Below are positions 47,132-56,226 of a stretch of 64,000 nucleotides of DNA, one piece after another (positions within the stretch are counted from its first letter, which is position 1; each line of letters begins with the position of its first letter). The stretch lies in the NCBI RefSeq assembly GCF_017873565.1, contig NZ_JAGGKH010000013.1, positions 88,187-152,186 of the forward strand, written 5' to 3'. This DNA is from Lederbergia galactosidilytica (lineage in GTDB: Bacteria; Bacillota; Bacilli; Bacillales; Bacillaceae_C). Under the pieces are notes generated by a model. It did not search any database and was not told where the DNA came from. It saw only the letters and a list, made by a program, of their open reading frames with translations. The translations under genes and the position numbers were made by a program.

Positions 47132-47818
47132 CTATTTAAAATAGCCCGGATAACGCGATTTAAGTTCTTCCTTTTCATAATTCACTAATTTTAAATGCTG
47201 TTCCATTGTCTCTTCAGCAAGTTCTGGCTTATTTTCCGAAATATATTGAAAAATCGCTTTGTGTTGATCAAAGAGAACAGGCCAATTTAAAATGGATGAG
47301 ATACTTAACATACGTACTCTATCAAAATGACTATTCATATGCCTGATCATTTTAAATGAACGAACTTTTTTACATCCTTCAAATAATAAAAGATGAAAAG
47401 ACTCATCAAGATCAAACAAATCAGAAATTAATCCTTTTTCTAAACATAATTCCTGCATAACCAAGTTTTTCTCCATCTTCATTAGTTGCTCATCACTAAA
47501 AGTGCCACAGGCGTCCCTAACAATCGCTTTTTCAATATTTTCTCTAATAAAACGTCCTTCTTCCACTCGTTCCAAATCAATCTTCGTAACAAAGGTGCCG
47601 CTTTGTGGATAGATACCTAATAACTCCTCTTCTGCCAATTTCAAAAAAGCTTCTCTCACAGGCGTTCTACTTACATTAAGTTTAGTCGCTATTTCATTTT
47701 CAGAGATTTTTGTTTCCGGTTCTAACTCACAATGAATGATCTGTTTTTTTATGGTTTCATATACATAATCCCTAGTGGAACCATTCGTTCTTGTACGCAC
47801 TCTACTAATATCCCTCAC
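47132..47818 (-). CDS. GntR-family (FadR/FCD) transcriptional regulator of the glucuronate genes
   Basis: 228 residues. Winged helix-turn-helix at about 18-85: [24 protein letters not shown], followed by GTFVTKI. FCD effector domain at about 90-215, with metal-binding Asp and His residues in [20 protein letters not shown] and EQHLKLV. Members such as UxuR and ExuR respond to hexuronate intermediates. It is the first gene of the minus-strand run regulator, aguA, uxuA, SDR, with 74 bases to aguA. A TACTAGTATGGTAAT motif lies about 60 bases upstream of its start and is a candidate autoregulatory operator. Confidence 0.88.
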   Translation of the reverse strand: MRDISRVRTRTNGSTRDYVYETIKKQIIHCELEPETKISENEIATKLNVSRTPVREAFLKLAEEELLGIYPQSGTFVTKIDLERVEEGRFIRENIEKAIVRDACGTFSDEQLMKMEKNLVMQELCLEKGLISDLFDLDESFHLLLFEGCKKVRSFKMIRHMNSHFDRVRMLSISSILNWPVLFDQHKAIFQYISENKPELAEETMEQHLKLVNYEKEELKSRYPGYFK

Positions 47819-48145
47819 CTCAAATTGTTATAGTATCTAATTCTACATTATATTGTAGCATTTCCTGGGCTCTATGTATACTAGTATGGTAATTAACTTT
47901 CCTAGCAATTATTTTCACACCTCTATCAAAAAACCGAAATGTGCCTTTCAGCCTATAATTTATTAACTTTTTAGTGATTTTTTCTTTTTTCTGTATTTTA
48001 TTGCCAATTCACTTAGTTCAAATGGTATAATCAAACTAGAAAAAATGTCTGGAGGTAAAAAAATACTAGGAGAAAAGAGATATATTCCATTTTTAGTTGC
48101 CAAAAGCTAACAATCAATTTCATAACACTGGGGGGAGGAAGTAGG
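47819..48145. other. Divergent promoter region between GntR gene and chemoreceptor gene
   Basis: Contains the operator-like motif at 47880 and a TATAAT box (near 48026) upstream of the chemoreceptor. No coding frame with an RBS is seen. Confidence 0.5.
47880..47893 (+). promoter_or_regulatory. Operator-like motif ACTAGTATGGTAAT upstream of GntR gene
   Basis: With one extra base on the left this contains the palindromic core TACTAGTA (47879-47886). The same 14 bases are at 18902-18915, with a one-base variant at 15333-15346. It is placed suitably for autoregulation by the GntR protein and regulation of the divergent chemoreceptor gene. Confidence 0.45.
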
Positions 48146-50263
48146 ATGAGACACTTAAGTAAATGGTTGAATAAGATTAGAGGAATGAGTAAACAGCTTA
48201 TTCAAAAAGTTCCTTTTAAAAGCAAAAAGTTAAATAAAAAGATTGAGAAAACAGAAACGATAAAAACTAAAAAATCAATTAGTACGAAAATTTTATACAG
48301 CTTTATTGCAACCGTTTTAGTGTTTGTTTCTGTTGTGGGAATTTCCTCTTATATTATTTCCAATCAGATTATTAAATCAAAAGTAAAGGATGCATCAGAA
48401 CAAACAATTATTCAGGCAGGAGATAAATTAGACTTTATCTTTGGTAATTATAAAAACCGCATCACAGAATTGATCATGAAAAAGAACTTTTCCAATAATC
48501 TAGTAGCCTTACATAATATGGATGGAGATACAACCGACTATCAATATTTTCAGTTAAGAAAAGAAGTCGAAGATGAATTAACCAATGTGGCGATGGTCGA
48601 TAATAATTTGAATATCCATTTATTTAATGTTGAAAGGTCTGAAGTCATTTCATCTGCCAGATTTTCAGACAATACAGAAGTATTTGAAGCTGAATGGTAT
48701 AAAACAGCGCTCGATTCTAAAAACGGTGCTATTTGGATCGGGGGGAGCCAATTAGGTATTAACGGTGATAGTTCATATCCAACGGTTAGTTTTGGCCAAA
48801 AGCTTAATATCGGAAATAATCCCTACCTTATTGTTCTTGAATTAGACAGTGATTTACTTAAAGAATCATTAGAAGATGTCCGCTTTGGAAATAATGGCTT
48901 AGCGAAGATAGTAGACCAAAACAATCAAATCGTTTTTTCTTTTGATCATGAGGAAATTAATACAGAAAACAGTTATCCTATTTCAACTGAATCAGAGGCA
49001 AATGTATTTGAATCAGGGAAGCAACTTATCTTTCAAGTCAAACCTGATAGCACAGAATGGTATTTAACTGGAGCATTGTCTTCTGCCGAATTAACTAAAG
49101 ATACGAAAATTATTTTTTACGTTACAATTTTAATGATCATTTTATCCATTATCGTCTCTTTATTTATTGGAAGACGAATTGTGAAGATGATCGGTGTTCC
49201 ATTAGGCAAAATAACAGCATTAATGGCTGTGGCACAAAATGGAGACTTAACCGCACGTTCTGATCTCGGAAATCGTGATGATGAGATTGGGCTAGTGGCC
49301 AATAGTTTTAACAAAATGCTTGGGAATATTTCAGAAATGATGTGGAAAACAAGAGATTCAGCTAATAAAGTCTTACAGGCAGCTATTGAATTAAGCGAAG
49401 TATCAAAAATTCAATCGGAATCAGCAAAAGAAGTTGCCGTAGCATCTGAAGAAATCTCTAGTGGTGCTGCGAACTTGACCCATGAAGCCGAAAATGGCAG
49501 CGGTTTAGCAATGAAAATTAATGAAGAAGTAGAAAATGTATACAATAATAATACTGAGATGGAGAATTCCGCAAAAGAAGTTTTAGCAGGTAGTAATGAA
49601 GGCATTGATAAGATGAACGAGCTTGTGGCTCAGACGAAACATGGGGAGCAAATGACATCGGCACTTATCAATAAAACAGACACTCTCAAAGCAAGTACGA
49701 ATCAGATTAGTGAAGTGATGGAGATTTTAACGAATATTGCTCAACAAACCAATTTGCTCTCACTCAATGCAGCCATTGAAGCGGCCCGAGCAGGTGAAGC
49801 TGGTAAAGGGTTCGCCGTTGTAGCAGATGAAATTAGAAAATTATCAGCCCAATCGAAAGAATCCATTGACACAGTCGGAAAGATTACTCTTGCTATTGTT
49901 AATGAAGTGAACGATACATTACAAGTACTTGAGGAAGCTAACCCTGTCTTTAAAGAACAAGTCGTAAAAGCCCAAGAAACAGATGTGATTTTAAATAAAG
50001 TGGGCACATATATGAATGAATTTATGAGTAAAATTGAACATGTATCCAATTCCATTCGACAATTACAAGAGTCACAAGATGTTCTATCATCCACCGTTCA
50101 GCAGGTAAGCGCAACAGCTGAAGAGTCTTCTGCTATAAGTGAGGAAGTTTCAGCCTCAACGGAAGAACAATTGAAAGTGAGTGATTCATTGGTTACTACT
50201 TCGAATGAACTGAAACGATTGTCGGAAGAATTGCAAGGGATTTTAGGAAACTTTAAGATTTAG
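48146..50263 (+). CDS. Methyl-accepting chemotaxis protein
   Basis: 705 residues. Basic N-terminal 45 residues, first membrane segment about 50-72, extracellular dCache-like sensor (about 75-315), second membrane segment about 322-345, HAMP domain (about 345-400), then a long coiled-coil signalling domain with the hairpin tip IAQQTNLLSLNAAIEAARAGE and GFAVVADEIRKLSAQS. It passes ligand signals to CheA/CheW. RBS GGGGGGAGG precedes the ATG. Its place beside the glucuronate regulator suggests attraction to a xylan- or glucuronate-derived ligand, which is inference. Confidence 0.92.
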   Translation: MRHLSKWLNKIRGMSKQLIQKVPFKSKKLNKKIEKTETIKTKKSISTKILYSFIATVLVFVSVVGISSYIISNQIIKSKVKDASEQTIIQAGDKLDFIFGNYKNRITELIMKKNFSNNLVALHNMDGDTTDYQYFQLRKEVEDELTNVAMVDNNLNIHLFNVERSEVISSARFSDNTEVFEAEWYKTALDSKNGAIWIGGSQLGINGDSSYPTVSFGQKLNIGNNPYLIVLELDSDLLKESLEDVRFGNNGLAKIVDQNNQIVFSFDHEEINTENSYPISTESEANVFESGKQLIFQVKPDSTEWYLTGALSSAELTKDTKIIFYVTILMIILSIIVSLFIGRRIVKMIGVPLGKITALMAVAQNGDLTARSDLGNRDDEIGLVANSFNKMLGNISEMMWKTRDSANKVLQAAIELSEVSKIQSESAKEVAVASEEISSGAANLTHEAENGSGLAMKINEEVENVYNNNTEMENSAKEVLAGSNEGIDKMNELVAQTKHGEQMTSALINKTDTLKASTNQISEVMEILTNIAQQTNLLSLNAAIEAARAGEAGKGFAVVADEIRKLSAQSKESIDTVGKITLAIVNEVNDTLQVLEEANPVFKEQVVKAQETDVILNKVGTYMNEFMSKIEHVSNSIRQLQESQDVLSSTVQQVSATAEESSAISEEVSASTEEQLKVSDSLVTTSNELKRLSEELQGILGNFKI

Positions 50264-50299
50264 TCCATTCAGTGCCTGTTCAACAAGGAGGAGAATAAC

Positions 50300-50415
50300 G
50301 GACCAAGTTGGCGACTGACGTCAATCGCTAACGTCCGACACTATTCCATCACCCTGTACCTCGTACTTGTGCGTGTGTGCTGACTTATACGTTGCCCACA
50401 GGACGTGTCGGTACT
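50300..50415. repeat. Structured intergenic repeat-like segment
   Basis: GC-richer than its flanks, with inverted CCGACAC/GTGTCGG (50335-50341 and 50405-50411) and several GACGT strings. There is no coding frame with an RBS. It resembles dispersed intergenic elements of Bacillaceae but has no second copy in this window that I can align. Confidence 0.4.
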
Positions 50416-50480
50416 TAGTCGAAGTTCCTTTAGCTCTTAGTGTCATTTTACCAGACTTTTGAAACATCCTCTTAAGTTAA

Positions 50481-50526
50481 AAAACGAGGCAATTGCCAGT
50501 CAAAGACTTGGCTTTAGCCTCGTTTT
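50481..50526 (-). terminator. Rho-independent terminator of the OsmC gene
   Basis: AAAACGAGGC and GCCTCGTTTT with an internal GCCA/TGGC pair. The minus strand ends in TTTTTTAACTT. It may also serve the chemoreceptor on the plus strand. Confidence 0.8.
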
Positions 50527-50529
50527 CTA

Positions 50530-50988
50530 TTATTCTGCCTTTTTCCAGTTCGATTGGACTGGGACACCTGCATCAAGGAGTAAATTCATCACCGGGCAAC
50601 GTTTTTCCACTTCCGCTTTTAATGCTTGAAGTCTTTCTGCACTTTCATTCGTTTTGATAATCACGTCAAAAGTGACGGATTGGAAGTGGGGAGATACACC
50701 TTTTACTCCTTTTAAGCCCTGAAGATCAATCTCTCCTATATTTTGAAAGTCTACTCCAGCAAAAGTAAAATTCTGTTCTTTAGCAATCAGCGCTATCATT
50801 ACAGATGTGCAGCCAGTTAATCCAGCAAGAACAAATTCTACTGGATTTGCTCCTTGATCTGTTCCTCCTAATGAAGCTGGTTCATCAATAATAAATGAGT
50901 CAAAATCACGAATTTGGATACTCGTTTTCACTCCATCTTCCCATTTTCCAGCTGTTTCTACTTTTAATAATGTTTTCGTTGACGTCAT
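50530..50988 (-). CDS. OsmC/Ohr-family peroxiredoxin
   Basis: 152 residues from the ATG at 50988, which has AGGTGA five bases ahead. It has the OsmC fold with two conserved Cys: in FVLAGLTGCTSVMIALIAKE and in EVEKRCPVMNLLLDAG. Such proteins reduce organic hydroperoxides. It has no evident link to xylan degradation and appears to be a housekeeping or stress gene lying between the glucuronate and xylanase groups. Confidence 0.88.
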   Translation of the reverse strand: MTSTKTLLKVETAGKWEDGVKTSIQIRDFDSFIIDEPASLGGTDQGANPVEFVLAGLTGCTSVMIALIAKEQNFTFAGVDFQNIGEIDLQGLKGVKGVSPHFQSVTFDVIIKTNESAERLQALKAEVEKRCPVMNLLLDAGVPVQSNWKKAE

Positions 50989-51355
50989 TACTCTCACCTA
51001 TTTCGTAGTATTTTTATAAGTTTTATTAACTATAAAATATTTTATGAAAATTCGCAAGAGAACTAAGCTTTAAGTTTACCGATTTTCATTAGAAGTGAAG
51101 ACATCTTGTGAAAGTGTGGTATAATTTTTCACAGAAAGTCCTCCTTCTTGTGTTTTGTTTTGTTTTCGTCAATAAAATCCCAACACATTTTAGGGGGCTT
51201 TTTTACTTCAGAAAAGTCATATAGGCATCCAAAAAGCTTGGTTTATCACCTAACTTTTTGGATGCCTATATATGTTTAAAGGTCAAGGTTTATTTTTGGG
51301 TAAACTTAAAAACTAAGCTTCAATACTTTTAAGAACTAGGTTATAATCATATTGA
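50989..51355. other. Intergenic region with a long hairpin
   Basis: Holds the 57-base inverted repeat at 51218-51274 and a G-run with T-run (51192-51205). No gene is visible. Confidence 0.5.
51218..51274 (-). terminator. Long hairpin downstream of intracellular xylanase
   Basis: ATATAGGCATCCAAAAAG and CTTTTTGGATGCCTATAT form a stem of about 18 bases. It lies about 80 bases after the GH10 stop. The following T-run is weak on the minus strand, so the terminator role is tentative. Confidence 0.5.
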
Positions 51356-52363
51356 CTAAAATTGCATAATCTTCCAGAAAGAGGGCTTTGGCTGATGTTT
51401 TTCATCGAAGACAAATGGCCAGTTTTTTCTGCCTTTTACCGGAAAATCGCTTAACCATGTATAATCATCTGCCGCCCCCCAAAAGGTTACTCCAGTGATA
51501 ACATCCGAGTATTCTCGGAATATATTAAAAAATCCTTCATAACGCTCTGCCTGTATAGCCTCCATGTCTTCTGTAGGTTCTGTAAGATCTTTTCTTCGAT
51601 CATCAAAATCAAAAACAGATACATCCATTTCTGTCAGTTGAATCTGTAAGCCTAGAGTGGCATATTTTTCAATTGCCTGTCTAATATTATCATAAGATGG
51701 GCCAGATAAATTCCAATGAGCTTGCAGTCCAACACCATGAATAGGAACATCACGATCTACTAATCCTTTTACAAGTGTGTAAATCTTCTCACGCTTTTGT
51801 GGATGGGATTCATTGTAATCATTATAAAAGAGTAAAGCATTCGGATCTGCTTGATGAGCAAATTCAAATGCCCTGTCAATAAAATCCTCACCAATCGCTT
51901 CAAGCCATTTAGATTCGCGTAATAAATTTTGTCCCTCATCAGCAATAACTTCATTCACTACATCCCAACAGTAAATAGAATCCTTATAGCGTTTGACCAC
52001 TGTAGAGATATGCGAATTCATCCTCTCTAAGACCGTCTTTCGATCAGCTAAAGAACCATTTTTATTGGTAAAAATCCAATCAGGAGTTTGATTATGCCAG
52101 ACTAAAGTATGCCCGCGAACGAGCTTCTGATTTTCTTTCGCAAAGGAAACGAGTTTGTCCGCTACTGCAAACGTAAACTTTTCTTCTTCTGGCTGAAGTT
52201 TTTCAAACTTCATCTCATTCTCAGCCGTAATACTATTAAAATGCTTTTTTAATAATTCCTGTTGTGAATCAATTGTATCTTGATTCACAGCCGCACCGAT
52301 AAAAAAATGATCTTTATATTTTTCGTATAATGAAGGGATTTTATCTTGGTTTCTTTGTGTCAT
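51356..52363 (-). CDS. Intracellular GH10 endo-1,4-beta-xylanase
   Basis: 335 residues, a single GH10 barrel with no signal peptide, as in the cytoplasmic xylanases of Geobacillus and Paenibacillus. Acid/base Glu near 137 in WDVVNEVIADEG and nucleophile Glu near 243 in LTEMDVSVFDF. Further motifs: HTLVWHNQTPDW, FYNDYNE and GVTFWGAADDYTW. It should cut imported xylo-oligosaccharides. RBS AAGGAG precedes the ATG. It lies 53 bases downstream of the LplC-like permease of the fifth importer, on the same strand, so it is probably cotranscribed. Confidence 0.94.
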   Translation of the reverse strand: MTQRNQDKIPSLYEKYKDHFFIGAAVNQDTIDSQQELLKKHFNSITAENEMKFEKLQPEEEKFTFAVADKLVSFAKENQKLVRGHTLVWHNQTPDWIFTNKNGSLADRKTVLERMNSHISTVVKRYKDSIYCWDVVNEVIADEGQNLLRESKWLEAIGEDFIDRAFEFAHQADPNALLFYNDYNESHPQKREKIYTLVKGLVDRDVPIHGVGLQAHWNLSGPSYDNIRQAIEKYATLGLQIQLTEMDVSVFDFDDRRKDLTEPTEDMEAIQAERYEGFFNIFREYSDVITGVTFWGAADDYTWLSDFPVKGRKNWPFVFDEKHQPKPSFWKIMQF

Positions 52364-52415
52364 TCCAATTCACTCCTTATTCTGTATCCTGGACTATCTT
52401 TCTCATTAAAACTGA

Positions 52416-53336
52416 TTATTTTACAGCTCCTAATGTCATTCCTTTTACAAAATACTTTTGTAAGAAAGGATAGACACAAATAATTGGCAAGCTGGCAACA
52501 ATTGTCATAGTTGCTTGAATAGATTTCGGGGTAACGATATTCGCATTAGCATTTTGCGAGTTAGCAAAGGCCGAAGCAGCATCACCTGAATTAGCACTTG
52601 AATTTTGTAGTATTTTCATTAATTCATATTGTAGTGTTGTTAAATTCGGATTACTTGAATTATATAAAAACACATCAAACCATTGATTCCATTGCATAAC
52701 GGCAACAAATAATGCCACTGTAGCCAATACAGGTAGCGATAATGGTAAAACAATTCGGAAAAACATGGTAAATTCTCCAGCACCATCGATACGGGCTGAT
52801 TCAAAAATACTCGTGGGAAGTCCTTCAATAAATGAGCGCATAATAATTAAATTAAATGCACTAATTAAGGCTGGTAGTATGTAAACCCAGAAGGTTCCAA
52901 TTAAATGTAAGTCTCGCATAAGGAGAAAGGTAGGTATTAAACCACCATTAAAATACATCGTCATTATAAATATGATTGTCACTGACTTTTTTAAAACGAA
53001 GTTAGGCTGGGCAATGGCATAGGCAACCATAGCCGTACATAATAACCCGATCCCTGTTCCAACTACCGTTCTTAATACCGATATAATAATCGCTTGTGTA
53101 ACAGATGCTTTGCTAAATACATGTTCATAGTTATGCCATGTAAATTCTCTTGGCCACAGGTAAATTCCTCCTCGTACCGAATCAGTGGCACTGTTGAGAG
53201 AGAGTGCTAATTGATTTAAAAATGGATAGAGCATGATAAGGCATAGTACAACCATGAAGGTAATATTAAGTGTGTCAAAAATGATATCTTCCTTTGTTCT
53301 CATCAAGCTTTTTCTTTTCTTCTTATTATTTTTCAT
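52416..53336 (-). CDS. Carbohydrate ABC transporter permease, LplC-like
   Basis: 306 residues from the ATG at 53336, which follows AGGAGG by 8 bases. Basic N-terminus (KNNKKKRKSLM), six membrane segments, EAA loop FESARIDGAGEFTMFFRIVLPLSLP and the ending QKYFVKGMTLGAVK. A non-membrane insert rich in Ala, Ser and Asn (SSANSGDAASAFANSQNANAN) lies near residues 240-262. It is 12 bases after the partner permease. Confidence 0.9.
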   Translation of the reverse strand: MKNNKKKRKSLMRTKEDIIFDTLNITFMVVLCLIMLYPFLNQLALSLNSATDSVRGGIYLWPREFTWHNYEHVFSKASVTQAIIISVLRTVVGTGIGLLCTAMVAYAIAQPNFVLKKSVTIIFIMTMYFNGGLIPTFLLMRDLHLIGTFWVYILPALISAFNLIIMRSFIEGLPTSIFESARIDGAGEFTMFFRIVLPLSLPVLATVALFVAVMQWNQWFDVFLYNSSNPNLTTLQYELMKILQNSSANSGDAASAFANSQNANANIVTPKSIQATMTIVASLPIICVYPFLQKYFVKGMTLGAVK

Positions 53337-53348
53337 GATGTACACCTC

Positions 53349-54314
53349 CTAATATAGTCCACCTTGCCCCAGTTTTTTCGATAAAGAATTAGCTGTGACT
53401 AAGAATATAAAGCTAATAACTGTTTTAAACATTCCTGCTGCAGTCGCAAGTGAGAAATTAAACATTGAAATCCCATATTTAATAACAAAGACATCAATGT
53501 TTTCAGAGTACTCAACATTCTGACCATTTCCTAATAAATATTGAGGTTCAAAGCCTGCTTCAAGTATATATCCAATATTCATAATCAATAAAACGATAAT
53601 TACTGGCTTCATTCCAGGTAGTGTTACATGAAGAATTCTTTGAATTCGAGAAGCACCATCAATTTTTGCCGCTTCATATTGTTCTTGGTCAATCATCGAA
53701 ATCGCTGCTAAATAAATAATTGCGTTCCATCCTACATTTTTCCAAGTCTCAGCTGACCCAAGAATTCCCCAAAAGTATTTTCCTATCCCTAACCAAAGAA
53801 TTTCTTTATCAATAACACCGAGCCCCATTAAAATCTCATTAATGATCCCATCAATTGATAAGACAGATGATACTAAAGCCGCAGCAACAACCCATGAAAG
53901 AAAATGTGGTAAGTAACTAATCGTTTGAACAACTCTTTTGAATTTCATATTGGTTAATTCATTAATTAATACAGCAAGTCCAATTGCAGTCACAAATCCA
54001 AGTACAAGGTTAATTAAACTCTGTGCAAGAGTATTTCTGAGAACACCTAGGAAACGTTCATCTGTAAACAAAAATAGGAAATGTTTCAATCCAACCCACT
54101 CTTGTTCCGAGAATTTTAATGCTGGTTTAAAATCTTGAAAAGCCATCGTCCATCCCCAAATGGGTAAGTACTTAAAAACAAGCACCCAAATTACAAAAGG
54201 GACTGTCATCCATAAAAGTGCTTTTTGCTGTTTACATTTATGAAAAAATGTTTTAAATCTATTATCTGGATTCTTTTTCCTTATTTTTAGCTGTGATGTT
54301 GTTTCTGCTTGCAA
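53349..54314 (-). CDS. Carbohydrate ABC transporter permease, LplB-like
   Basis: 321 residues, TTG start after GGAGGGAATCGA. Six membrane segments. EAA loop: YEAAKIDGASRIQRILHVTLPGMKP, and the ending KKLGQGGLY. It lies 170 bases downstream of the binding-protein gene; the terminator-like hairpin at 54424-54473 lies between them. Confidence 0.9.
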   Translation of the reverse strand: MQAETTSQLKIRKKNPDNRFKTFFHKCKQQKALLWMTVPFVIWVLVFKYLPIWGWTMAFQDFKPALKFSEQEWVGLKHFLFLFTDERFLGVLRNTLAQSLINLVLGFVTAIGLAVLINELTNMKFKRVVQTISYLPHFLSWVVAAALVSSVLSIDGIINEILMGLGVIDKEILWLGIGKYFWGILGSAETWKNVGWNAIIYLAAISMIDQEQYEAAKIDGASRIQRILHVTLPGMKPVIIVLLIMNIGYILEAGFEPQYLLGNGQNVEYSENIDVFVIKYGISMFNFSLATAAGMFKTVISFIFLVTANSLSKKLGQGGLY

Positions 54315-54423
54315 ATCGATTCCCTCCTCTGCAAGTAAGCCGACGAAGTTGTGAAAGATAAATTTAATCAGCGAGGGGTTTCCGCTAAACGGTTCATAAC
54401 ATTCGGTTACTCTCTCAATATCT

Positions 54424-54473
54424 CAAAAAAGAGGAAGGCTGCATTCCCCTCATCTGGATTGATTCAGCCTTCC
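54424..54473 (-). terminator. Terminator or attenuator between binding-protein and permease genes
   Basis: GGAAGGCTG and CAGCCTTCC form the stem and TTTTTTGAG follows on the minus strand. Placed 12 bases after the binding-protein stop and before the permeases, it would let only part of the transcripts continue, giving excess binding protein. Confidence 0.7.
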
Positions 54474-54484
54474 ATTTCCCTGAT

Positions 54485-56161
54485 TTACTCTTCAGCAAGA
54501 GAAGCTTTATGTTGAACATAGTTTGTAATAACTTCTTCATAAGCTTCATATGGAAGTGCCTCAAACTTTTCTTTATAAGCTTCCCATTCACTGTCAAATT
54601 TTCCTGGATCAGCAAAGACCATTTCAGGAAACATTCGCTTCATTAAGTCATCAAGCTGTTGTTCATAAAGCTGTGCCTCTGAACCAGTCTTGATTGGTGC
54701 ATCATAGGCTGGAAACCATGGTCTTTCATCAGGCTCAGAGAAGATCTCCGTAAAGGTCTCAATACCGTAAGCATCTAGAAACTCTTTTTCGCCATCCTTA
54801 TAAGATATTGCGGCAACTTCAGGTTGCTTTGGCGGTTCTACAGCGTTCCCATCGGAATATAGGCCATTCGTTCGTGGCCAGCCCCATTCGAAATAGCTAA
54901 ACCCAAATTCATCTCTAAATTCTGTCTTAGATGTCTGTTCTATTTGTTCCTCCGTGCGGTAATAGCGATTATCGTCCCCAATCTCATATGTCTCGCCTTC
55001 AATCCCCCACGTAATTAATTTTTGAACTTCTTCTTTGGCAATATGGTCTAAATACTTAATAATTCTAATTTGATCTTCTTCTGAGGTACCAGTTGTAATT
55101 CCCATTCCAGGGCTTGCCATAAACCCGATTGGATCTAAATATTGGTCTTTAATATCTTCTTCAAAAACAATCGGAAATGCCATATAATCATTATAAGGAT
55201 CATTGTCTTCTGCGAGCGTATTTAAAGCCTGTCCAACTTGCCACCGATAATCGAAAAATCCTACTACACGACCAGATGTAATTTTAGATAAATACTCATC
55301 ATAATTTTGTGTAAAGGACTCAGGATCAAATAGCCCTTTGGCATTAACGTCATTCATTTTTTGCAACCAACGCTTTGTATCATCATTTGCGTTATACACT
55401 TCTGCTTCTAGTGTGTCCATATCGATGAGACTACCCCCGTCGTTTGGATAGCCAGCAAGATGCATAGGTTGGTTAGAGAATGCGAAAAATCTCCAATCAT
55501 ATGTTAAGGCCGTAAATCCAATTGTATTGGCCCCATCGATCTGTGGGTTTTCCTTGACATAATCTTCAATAATAGCAAAATAGTCATCTAGTGTTTTTGG
55601 CTGTGGATAATCTAGTTCTTTTAAAACCTCACGCTTAATCCACCATCCTCCTTGTTCTGGATTCGGAGGCTTAGCATAACCATTCGACGCACCCGATGGA
55701 ATGACATAAATATTCCCATCCTCACGCTTCATCATTTCTAAATAAGGGCCATACATTTTCTTTATGTTTGGTGCGTGCTCATCAATAAGATCATTCAATG
55801 CAATAAAGCCCCCTGCATCAATGACTGCATCAGTTGACTGCTCCGCATTGAGTATTTCAGGATATTCTCCACTTGCAATCATCGTTCCAATCTTTTGATT
55901 CACATCCCCTACGATATGCTCAATGTCAACATTCACACCCGTTTCCTCTTCAAACATTTTACCGAGCTTTGTTTCAGCTGTATTAATGTCCGTCCCTGGA
56001 CCAGATGCATCAAAAAAATGATACGTATAAATTTCTTTACCCGGATCATTCCCACTGCCGCTACTATCCTTACTTGTTTTGCTCCCTTTACTACACCCAA
56101 CGATGCCCAAGATTAAAATCAGGGCGATGCCCAAAACCAGAAATTTCCTTTTTGACTCCAT
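54485..56161 (-). CDS. Extracellular sugar-binding lipoprotein, LplA-like
   Basis: 558 residues. Lipoprotein signal: basic MESKRK, hydrophobic segment, GIVGC-SKGSK. LplA-type features: YTYHFFDASGPGTDI, GYAKPPNPEQGGWWIKREVLKELDYPQPKTLDDYF and a C-terminal EAYEEVITNYVQHKASLAEE. RBS AGGGG lies 9 bases before ATG. It is the first gene of the fifth importer, followed by two permeases and the cytoplasmic xylanase, so it is the best candidate in the window for a decorated xylo-oligosaccharide receptor. A cre-like site lies about 50 bases upstream. Confidence 0.88.
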   Translation of the reverse strand: MESKRKFLVLGIALILILGIVGCSKGSKTSKDSSGSGNDPGKEIYTYHFFDASGPGTDINTAETKLGKMFEEETGVNVDIEHIVGDVNQKIGTMIASGEYPEILNAEQSTDAVIDAGGFIALNDLIDEHAPNIKKMYGPYLEMMKREDGNIYVIPSGASNGYAKPPNPEQGGWWIKREVLKELDYPQPKTLDDYFAIIEDYVKENPQIDGANTIGFTALTYDWRFFAFSNQPMHLAGYPNDGGSLIDMDTLEAEVYNANDDTKRWLQKMNDVNAKGLFDPESFTQNYDEYLSKITSGRVVGFFDYRWQVGQALNTLAEDNDPYNDYMAFPIVFEEDIKDQYLDPIGFMASPGMGITTGTSEEDQIRIIKYLDHIAKEEVQKLITWGIEGETYEIGDDNRYYRTEEQIEQTSKTEFRDEFGFSYFEWGWPRTNGLYSDGNAVEPPKQPEVAAISYKDGEKEFLDAYGIETFTEIFSEPDERPWFPAYDAPIKTGSEAQLYEQQLDDLMKRMFPEMVFADPGKFDSEWEAYKEKFEALPYEAYEEVITNYVQHKASLAEE

Positions 56162-56211
56162 CCATAAAGACCCCTTTTCCTTTTTTGTTTAAGTACTTCT
56201 GAATCCTTTTT

Positions 56212-56226
56212 CTGTAAGCACTTTCA
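56212..56226 (+). promoter_or_regulatory. cre-like site upstream of fifth importer
   Basis: CTGTAAGCACTTTCA matches the cre consensus apart from A for G at the centre and C in the first position. It resembles the site at 5029-5044. Confidence 0.45.

Noticed and set aside
50530..50988. OsmC as part of the xylan system
   Set aside because: It has its own terminator and RBS and belongs to a general stress family; no link to sugar metabolism is visible.
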